From NCBI GenBank assembly GCA_949531795.1, contig CATIQX010000016.1, positions 1-12,782 of the forward strand: a stretch of DNA of 12,782 nucleotides, written 5' to 3'. The position numbers and the translations under genes are program-made. The notes beneath the pieces were generated by a model, which ran no database searches, was not told the origin of the DNA, and saw nothing but the letters and a program-made list of their open reading frames with translations. The stretch comes from Cryomorphaceae bacterium (GTDB lineage: Bacteria > Bacteroidota > Bacteroidia > Flavobacteriales > BACL11). Positions 8,117 through 12,782 of the stretch are shown here, piece after piece. Each line of letters opens with the position of its first letter. Positions within the stretch are counted from its first letter, which is position 1.

Positions 8117-8329
8117 GTGTTATATCTCTTAAAAATAAAAGGAACAAAAACTATACCTGACTTTGTACAGATCAGAGATGAACAGATGACTTTATGCGCC
8201 TATTTCAGGTTAAGTCAACAAGAGTCTGGACTAAAAAAGAACAACTTGGAAGCTGATTCAAAAGAGATAATGAATTTATTAGACAGTATTCCTTACGGTA
8301 AAATTCATAAATACTACAAAAAAAAATGA
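8117..8329 (+). CDS. Conserved-looking small protein of unknown function (70 aa)
   Basis: I do not recognise this protein. It has 70 aa, no signal peptide or membrane segment, a net positive charge and a Lys-rich end (HKYYKKK). Its N-terminal half reads as beta-strand sequence (TKTIPDFVQIRDEQMTLCAY) and the rest as helix (QQESGLKKNN, EIMNLLDSIPYG), suggesting a compact cytoplasmic fold. GTG 8117 is the first usable start: an in-frame stop lies at 8096-8098 and only non-standard codons lie between. The next in-frame ATG (8186) would leave 47 aa and discard half of the strand region. Its stop overlaps the ATG of the FtsE-like gene (ATGA), and the three codons before the stop are a nine-A run. 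That tight coupling and the protein-like composition support a real gene that may act with the ATPase. Confidence 0.65.
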   Translation: MLYLLKIKGTKTIPDFVQIRDEQMTLCAYFRLSQQESGLKKNNLEADSKEIMNLLDSIPYGKIHKYYKKK

Positions 8330-9009
8330 ATAAACCCATTATTAATTTGGAAGGTGTAGATATTCATCAAAAGGAACAAAAGATTTTCAGTAACATAACA
8401 TTAAAAATTGCTCCTGGAGATTTTATATATTTAGTGGGTGAAACAGGAAGTGGCAAAAGCTCCTTACTCAAAGTATTGTATGGAGAACTAAAAGTGAGTG
8501 CAGGAAATATTTACCTTACAGACATTGATCTAAATAAAATTAAAGCTAAAGAAATTCCTCATTTAAGAAGGAAATTAGGAATTGTTTTTCAGGACTTTCA
8601 ATTACTATCTGATAGAACAGTATTTGAAAATTTATCTTTTGTACTACAAGCTACAGGATGGAAAGATAAAGTAAAAATTTCCCAGCGGATAAATGAAGTA
8701 CTAGAAAGCGTTCACATAAGGGAAGTCAAGAATAAAATGCCTTATACATTATCTGGCGGAGAACAACAAAGAGCCGCTATTGCTCGCGCACTTTTGAATT
8801 ATCCTGAAATTATTTTAGCAGACGAGCCAACTGGAAATTTAGACCCTGAAAAATCAGAAAAAATAATTGAATTATTCAAAGATATAAATTCAAAAGGAAC
8901 AACTGTTTTAATTGCTACACACGACTATTCAATAATTAAAAAATACAAAGCACGTACATTAAAGTGTGCTGATGAAAAAATAAGTGAAATTGAAATAACA
9001 AATGAGTAA
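8326..9009 (+). CDS. ftsE: FtsE-like ABC transporter ATP-binding protein
   Basis: This is a 227-aa cytoplasmic ABC ATPase. Walker A is GETGSGKSS (38-46), the Q-loop Gln is 89 in VFQDFQLL, the signature is LSGGEQQR (142-149), Walker B is IILADEPTG (162-170, Asp166 and Glu167), the D-loop is NLD (171-173) and the switch His is 199 in ATHD. Length and the VFQDFQLLSDRTVFENL block fit FtsE, which with the membrane protein FtsX activates peptidoglycan hydrolases at division. LolD/MacB-type ATPases are close relatives, so the symbol is tentative. No FtsX-like permease lies in the window; in Bacteroidota ftsX is, as I recall, often unlinked. It overlaps the small upstream ORF by 4 nt and murB by 8 nt, placing it in an operon with cell-wall synthesis. 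Confidence 0.85.
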   Translation: MNKPIINLEGVDIHQKEQKIFSNITLKIAPGDFIYLVGETGSGKSSLLKVLYGELKVSAGNIYLTDIDLNKIKAKEIPHLRRKLGIVFQDFQLLSDRTVFENLSFVLQATGWKDKVKISQRINEVLESVHIREVKNKMPYTLSGGEQQRAAIARALLNYPEIILADEPTGNLDPEKSEKIIELFKDINSKGTTVLIATHDYSIIKKYKARTLKCADEKISEIEITNE

Positions 9010-10018
9010 TATCCTAAATAATTACTCATTAAAGAATCACAATACGTTTGGTATAGCTGTAAAAGCAAAATATTTCTCAACATTTTACTCTATTATTGAT
9101 CTGAAAGAAATTCTAAAAACTAATTTACACAAAAAAGAAAAGTTCTTTATTCTTGGGAGTGGATCTAACATACTTTTAACAAAAGATTTTGACGGATTTA
9201 TTCTTCATAATAAAATTGAAGGCATATGTATTTTAGAAGATAATAAAAATAATATATTAGTTGAAGTTGGTAGTGGAGTAGTGTGGCATGATTTTGTAAT
9301 GTGGAGCGTTAGTCAAGAGCTATCAGGAATAGAAAATTTAGCACTAATACCAGGAACAGTTGGAGCTAGCCCAGTTCAAAATATTGGTGCCTACGGGATG
9401 GAGGTCAAAGACACAATAACTAAAGTGCATACTTTAGAAATTAAAAACAACGAAGTTAAAATTTTTAGCAATAAGGATTGCGAATTTTCATATCGAAACT
9501 CTGTCTTTAAAAAAGAAGAAGACAAGAACTTTATTATCACTAAAGTTGAATTTAAGCTAAGCAAAGAGCACTTAAACAGAACAACGTATGGAGCAATTGA
9601 AGAAGAGTTGAAGAATTTGAATCTAGAAGCTAGCCCGGCAACTATTGCTGAAGCAGTAATCCAAATTAGAAATAGAAAATTACCTGATCCTAAAGTCTTA
9701 GGAAATAGTGGTAGTTTTTTTAAAAATCCTATTATTGAAACTACTGAATTTAATACGTTAAAAAAAGAATTCCCTAAAATGGTAGGTTATACAATTTCAA
9801 ATTCTCAAACTAAAATTGCTGCTGGCTGGCTAATTGATAATGCAGGACTAAAAGGTTATAGAAAAGCTGATGCAGGGGTACATAAAAATCAAGCATTAGT
9901 TTTGGTTAATTACGGAAATGCAAGCGGAACTGAAATCATAAATCTAGCGAAAGAAATTCAACAAAAAATCAAAGTAAAATATGGGATTATCATAGAACCC
10001 GAAGTAAGTATCTTATAA
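9002..10018 (+). CDS. murB: UDP-N-acetylenolpyruvoylglucosamine reductase
   Basis: This 338-aa cytoplasmic flavoenzyme reduces UDP-GlcNAc-enolpyruvate to UDP-MurNAc with NADPH, the second committed step of peptidoglycan synthesis. FAD-binding blocks are ILGSGSNILL (50-59) and IPGTVGASPVQNIGAYG (116-132). Catalytic residues align as Arg165 in YRNSVFK, the proton donor Ser238 in GNSGSFFKNP and Glu334 in IEPEV, matching Arg159, Ser229 and Glu325 of the E. coli enzyme. Length and the region between YRNS and GSFF fit the type I (E. coli-like) form. The ATG lies inside the end of the ftsE-like gene (8-nt overlap), and its TAA shares a base with the helicase ATG (TAATG). All key residues are present. 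Confidence 0.96.
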   Translation: MSNILNNYSLKNHNTFGIAVKAKYFSTFYSIIDLKEILKTNLHKKEKFFILGSGSNILLTKDFDGFILHNKIEGICILEDNKNNILVEVGSGVVWHDFVMWSVSQELSGIENLALIPGTVGASPVQNIGAYGMEVKDTITKVHTLEIKNNEVKIFSNKDCEFSYRNSVFKKEEDKNFIITKVEFKLSKEHLNRTTYGAIEEELKNLNLEASPATIAEAVIQIRNRKLPDPKVLGNSGSFFKNPIIETTEFNTLKKEFPKMVGYTISNSQTKIAAGWLIDNAGLKGYRKADAGVHKNQALVLVNYGNASGTEIINLAKEIQQKIKVKYGIIIEPEVSIL

Positions 10019-11424
10019 TGAAAAGCAAGAAACTTCAAGATAAATTAAGAATACATTTTCCTTTTATACCAACTTCAGAGCAAGATTTACTTATATCAGA
10101 TATAGCTAATTTTGTTAGTACAATTGGCAATAGAAGTATCTTTATGTTAAAAGGTTACGCAGGAACTGGAAAAACTACTTTAGTTGCTACTTTGGTGAAA
10201 TCATTACCTGTTTTAGGTAAGCGCTCAGTACTTATGGCTCCAACTGGAAGAGCAGCTAAGGTTTTAGGCAAATATTCGAAAAAATCAGCAAGCACAATTC
10301 ATAAAAAGATTTACTGGATAAAAACCAACAAGAGTGGAAACACTTTTATCACACTTAAAGAAAATACTCATAGTAATACTATTTTCATAGTAGATGAAGC
10401 TTCAATGATTCCAGAAAATTCGGATAAAGGATTTGGTAACCGTTCCCTTTTAAATGATTTAATTGAATATGTATATACAGGTCTAGATTGCAAACTTATT
10501 TTAATTGGCGATACAGCACAACTTCCTCCTGTTCATTTAGATATTAGTCCTGCATTAGATGAAAGTAAGCTAGAGTTAAATTATAATAAACAAGTTATTT
10601 GTAAGGAACTTACCCAAGTTGTTAGGCAAAAGAAAGATTCATTAATCCTAGAAAATGCAACAGACATTAGGAATAGAATTGCAACTTCTGACGAATCCTA
10701 TCCTAAATTAGCGACCAATTCAGAAGTTATTCGCCTTAATACAGGTGAAGATCTGCAAGACGCACTAGAAACATCTTACAGCAATGAAGGAGTTAATAAT
10801 ACTACCGTACTTTGCCGATCTAATAAAAGAGCAAACCTTTACAACCAGCAGATAAGAGCAAAAATAAGGTGGCAAGAAAATGAAATTTCTGCTGGAGATA
10901 TGCTGATGATTGTACGAAATAATTATTTTTGGCTAGATGACAGTAGTAAGGCAGGTTTTATTGCAAATGGTGATATTGTAGAAGTAGTAAAAATAAAAGA
11001 AACTATTGAACGCTATGGATTCCGCTTTGCAAGGGCCAGTGTACAAATGGTAGATTACCCAGATGAAAAAGAACTAGATGTAATATTACTATTAGAAACA
11101 TTAACAAGTGAAAGTCCAGCCATAACTTATGAGCAATACCAAAAACTATACAAAGAAGTTGGTTTGGACTATAAAGGTCAAAAGGAAATAAATAAAAAAA
11201 TTAAGGAAGATGAATTCTTTAATGCTTTACAAGTGAAATTTGCTTACGCAATTACTTGTCACAAATCGCAAGGAGGTCAGTGGGAGAATGTATTTGTGGA
11301 CTTAGGCTACTTTACTGAAGAGATGTTAGATAAATCGTATCTAAGGTGGCTATACACAGCACTAACACGTGCAAGTAAAAAGTTATATCTTATTAATTTT
11401 AATGATAAATTTTTTAAAGACTAG
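10018..11424 (+). CDS. RecD-like SF1B DNA helicase / AAA ATPase
   Basis: This is a 468-aa ATP-dependent helicase. Superfamily 1 motifs appear in order: I GYAGTGKTT (46-54, Lys52), Ia APTGRAAKVL (74-83), II VDEAS (125-129), III GDTAQLPPV (164-172), IV VVRQ (201-204), V AYAITCHKSQGGQW (409-422) and VI YTALTRASKKLYL (446-458, arginine finger Arg451). The motifs match RecD/TraA-type enzymes, with a UvrD_C_2-like C-terminal domain. It lacks the long N-terminal region of RecD2 (about 700 aa), so it is a short stand-alone form; Bacteroidota homologues are often loosely called ATP-dependent endonuclease, but I see no nuclease motif. No recB or recC is nearby. The role in repair or recombination is inferred. 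It is the last gene of the operon, and its TAG stop lies inside a short tandem repeat. Confidence 0.88.
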   Translation: MKSKKLQDKLRIHFPFIPTSEQDLLISDIANFVSTIGNRSIFMLKGYAGTGKTTLVATLVKSLPVLGKRSVLMAPTGRAAKVLGKYSKKSASTIHKKIYWIKTNKSGNTFITLKENTHSNTIFIVDEASMIPENSDKGFGNRSLLNDLIEYVYTGLDCKLILIGDTAQLPPVHLDISPALDESKLELNYNKQVICKELTQVVRQKKDSLILENATDIRNRIATSDESYPKLATNSEVIRLNTGEDLQDALETSYSNEGVNNTTVLCRSNKRANLYNQQIRAKIRWQENEISAGDMLMIVRNNYFWLDDSSKAGFIANGDIVEVVKIKETIERYGFRFARASVQMVDYPDEKELDVILLLETLTSESPAITYEQYQKLYKEVGLDYKGQKEINKKIKEDEFFNALQVKFAYAITCHKSQGGQWENVFVDLGYFTEEMLDKSYLRWLYTALTRASKKLYLINFNDKFFKD

Positions 11425-11438
11425 TTTTTTAAAGACTA
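11410..11438 (+). repeat. 14-bp perfect tandem repeat (15-bp period) across the helicase stop codon
   Basis: TTTTTTAAAGACTA occurs at 11410-11423 and again at 11425-11438, one base apart. The period is five codons, so both copies lie in the same frame: the first encodes FFKD followed by TAG, the second would encode FFKD followed by Tyr. It looks like a replication-slippage duplication that created or duplicated the gene end. Confidence 0.85.
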
Positions 11439-11562
11439 TTATATAGACAGAAACAATTATAACTTTTTATACATAAAATAACTTACACTCTAAATCAAAA
11501 GAATAGATTGATAAAACTAATAAATAAAAAGATACAATTAGACTTGAAATAATACCTCTAAG

Positions 11563-11832
11563 TTATAATCGAGAAGAAAAGACCTCATTGAATATTCTAT
11601 TTGCAAAAAGACTAAATAAAGAGTTAATATTTAGCGCACCTACTTCAATAGTTTTTAGATTTGCAATACAAATATTATGTATAAAATATTTAAAAATATT
11701 AATATGAACAAGTCTATTTTGGGATAAACTAATTATTGGGGTTTCAACTGATAAGTTTAATGTAATAAAAACAAAGACATTTTTTCCAATATTAGAAAAT
11801 AATTGACAGATTAAGTTGATTGCTAAAAATAA
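11563..11832 (-). pseudogene. Possible remnant of a coding sequence (start-less open stretch)
   Basis: The minus strand is open for 89 codons before TAA at 11565-11563, bounded upstream by another TAA (11835-11833). It contains no ATG, GTG or TTG. The translation looks protein-like, with a hydrophobic start (LFLAINLICQLF), a segment VETPIISLSQNRL and an end ANRIFNEVFSSRL. I recognise no family. It could be the tail of a decayed gene or a chance opening in AT-rich DNA. Confidence 0.25.
11656..11663 (+). promoter_or_regulatory. -7 promoter element upstream of the glycerophosphotransferase gene
   Basis: TAGATTTG followed by C is a perfect TAnnTTTG match. There is no TTG at the expected -33 position (only a TTA at 11631-11633, 22 bp away). 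If used, it would give a leader of about 225 nt before the ATG at 11895. A chance match in AT-rich DNA is quite possible. Confidence 0.3.
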
Positions 11833-11894
11833 TTAGGACCATAAATTGACTAATAATTAAGATAATAATATGAAATTGAAAAATTGGAAATAGT

Positions 11895-12782
11895 ATGAAA
11901 AACCATATAGTTGGAATATCAAATTCTAAAAGCATTAAGTACTTACCTAAGCTAATAAGTCTTTTAATATTTCCTATTTATTGCCTATTACATCTTATGC
12001 CTAGAAATAAGAGAAATTGGGTTTTTGGATCGGGAGTTGGGATGAGCTTTAGTGACAATGCTAAATATCTATTTTTATACTGTTCATCAAAAAAAGAAAT
12101 CAATTCCTATTGGATAACAAAGAATAAGACTTTAGTTGAAAGCTTACGCAATGATGGACTTAAGGCCTATTATAAATATAGTATAATGGGAATATGGTTA
12201 AGTATTTCCTCCAAAGTATATATATACGATTCCAGAACTAGTTGTATTAACCATTGGACTTCTGGAGGCGCTTTTAAAGTAAGTTTATGGCACGGATCTC
12301 CCTTAAAAAATATCGATAGAGATATAACAGTTAAGAACAATGCATTTTATTTAGGCAATCATACCTTCGGTCCAAAACGTTATTTTGTACGAATGATAAT
12401 GCCGGAATGGTTTGTGGAAGCAGACTTAATGATTGCTACATCCGAAAAAGTAAAAGGATATTTCAATTCTGCTTTTGGTTGTAAAAAAATTGAAGTTACG
12501 GGTTACCCCAGAAATGATATTATCACTAACCCTACTTTGTATGCTAAGCATTTGGTATTTGAACAAAACATTATTGAATCTTTAACTACTAAAAAGACAA
12601 TTTTGTACGCACCTACTTTCCGTGACACAAATCGTTTTGACAGAAAAACTCCTATTGAGTGGGAACGCTTGAATGATTTATTAAAAAAGAATGATACTAC
12701 TTTTCTTATCAAATTACACAGACATGATTATTCTATGGCTATGAAAGAGAAGTGTAGTCATATTAGAGTATTGGATAATGAA
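11895..12782 (+). CDS. CDP-glycerol glycerophosphotransferase family protein (3' end beyond window)
   Basis: The first 296 codons are present and the frame is still open at the window edge; single-domain members are usually near 380-400 aa. The start is ATG 11895, preceded by GGAAA 6-10 nt upstream, with an in-frame stop at 11877-11879. Residues 19-36 are hydrophobic (LISLLIFPIYCLLHLMP) and may attach the protein to the inner membrane. Family blocks are LWHGSPLKNID (131-141), GYPRND (203-208), ILYAPTFRD (236-244) and LIKLHRHD (271-278). These are hallmarks of TagB/TagF-type enzymes, in which the His of WHG and a later His are implicated in transferring glycerol-phosphate (or ribitol-phosphate) from a CDP carrier. 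In a Gram-negative host the acceptor is more likely a capsule or O-antigen-like polymer than teichoic acid. It probably opens a surface-polysaccharide locus to the right. Confidence 0.88.
   Translation, partial: MKNHIVGISNSKSIKYLPKLISLLIFPIYCLLHLMPRNKRNWVFGSGVGMSFSDNAKYLFLYCSSKKEINSYWITKNKTLVESLRNDGLKAYYKYSIMGIWLSISSKVYIYDSRTSCINHWTSGGAFKVSLWHGSPLKNIDRDITVKNNAFYLGNHTFGPKRYFVRMIMPEWFVEADLMIATSEKVKGYFNSAFGCKKIEVTGYPRNDIITNPTLYAKHLVFEQNIIESLTTKKTILYAPTFRDTNRFDRKTPIEWERLNDLLKKNDTTFLIKLHRHDYSMAMKEKCSHIRVLDNE

Larger units (their letters stand above)
11425..11894. other. 470-bp AT-rich spacer between the helicase and glycerophosphotransferase genes
   Basis: No convincing complete gene lies here. 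It holds the second repeat copy at 11425-11438, an in-frame continuation of the helicase ORF after its stop (18 codons to TAA at 11479-11481), a minus-strand stop-free stretch of 89 codons without a start codon (11563-11832), a perfect plus-strand -7 element at 11656-11663, and two tiny plus-strand ORFs (11677-11727, 16 aa; 11870-11893, 7 aa). I found no strong intrinsic terminator for the murB-helicase operon and no tRNA-like sequence. It looks like a boundary between a housekeeping operon and an accessory polysaccharide locus. Confidence 0.6.

Noticed and set aside
11431..11449. Small inverted repeat CTAT/ATAG after the helicase stop as a terminator
   Set aside because: Only a 4-bp AT-rich stem with no T-run after it.
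11779..11863. AATTGAC-type short direct repeats in the spacer
   Set aside because: Only 7 bp, two copies, irregular spacing in very AT-rich DNA; no sign of a CRISPR, iteron array or attachment site.
12503..12712. 69-codon minus-strand ORF at the right end
   Set aside because: It is antisense to the glycerophosphotransferase motifs GYPRND, LYAPTFRD and KLHRHD, which are clearly coding on the plus strand.

Overview
This is an AT-rich chromosomal window (roughly one third G+C by eye) from a member of the Bacteroidota, most likely Cytophagia or Flavobacteriia; I cannot place it lower. The support is a type B L31 start, an LDH-like malate dehydrogenase directly behind gyrB, promoters of the TAnnTTTG (-7) type, A-rich leaders with poor Shine-Dalgarno sequences, and a large periplasmic TPR protein paired with a TonB-receptor-like barrel.

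Minus strand (1-7977). The left edge cuts the first 21 codons of rpmE2 (ribosomal protein L31 type B), which has its own well-formed promoter. Upstream of it lie mdh (malate dehydrogenase) and gyrB (gyrase B), 33 bp apart and probably co-transcribed from a promoter just before gyrB. Upstream of those is a translationally coupled pair: a 1051-aa secreted TPR-repeat protein (4822-7977) and a 553-aa outer-membrane beta-barrel protein (3174-4835).

Plus strand (8117-11424). From a 139-bp divergent spacer runs a tightly packed four-gene operon: an unrecognised 70-aa protein, an FtsE-like ABC ATPase without an FtsX partner nearby, murB (peptidoglycan precursor synthesis) and a RecD-like SF1 helicase. 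Junctions overlap by 4, 8 and 1 nt. The first junction holds a nine-A run placed so that a -1 slip would fuse the small protein to the ATPase.

Right end (11425-12782). A 470-bp very AT-rich spacer carries a 14-bp tandem repeat at the helicase stop, a start-less 89-codon open stretch on the minus strand (possible gene remnant), and a perfect -7 element. The 5' part of a CDP-glycerol glycerophosphotransferase-like gene then runs off the window, probably opening a surface-polymer locus.

Most of the window is envelope and housekeeping biology. The best candidate for something poorly described is the divergent group of TPR protein, barrel protein, small protein and FtsE-like ATPase, together with the A9/ATGA junction. 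I see no CRISPR array, insertion sequence, tRNA or rRNA.
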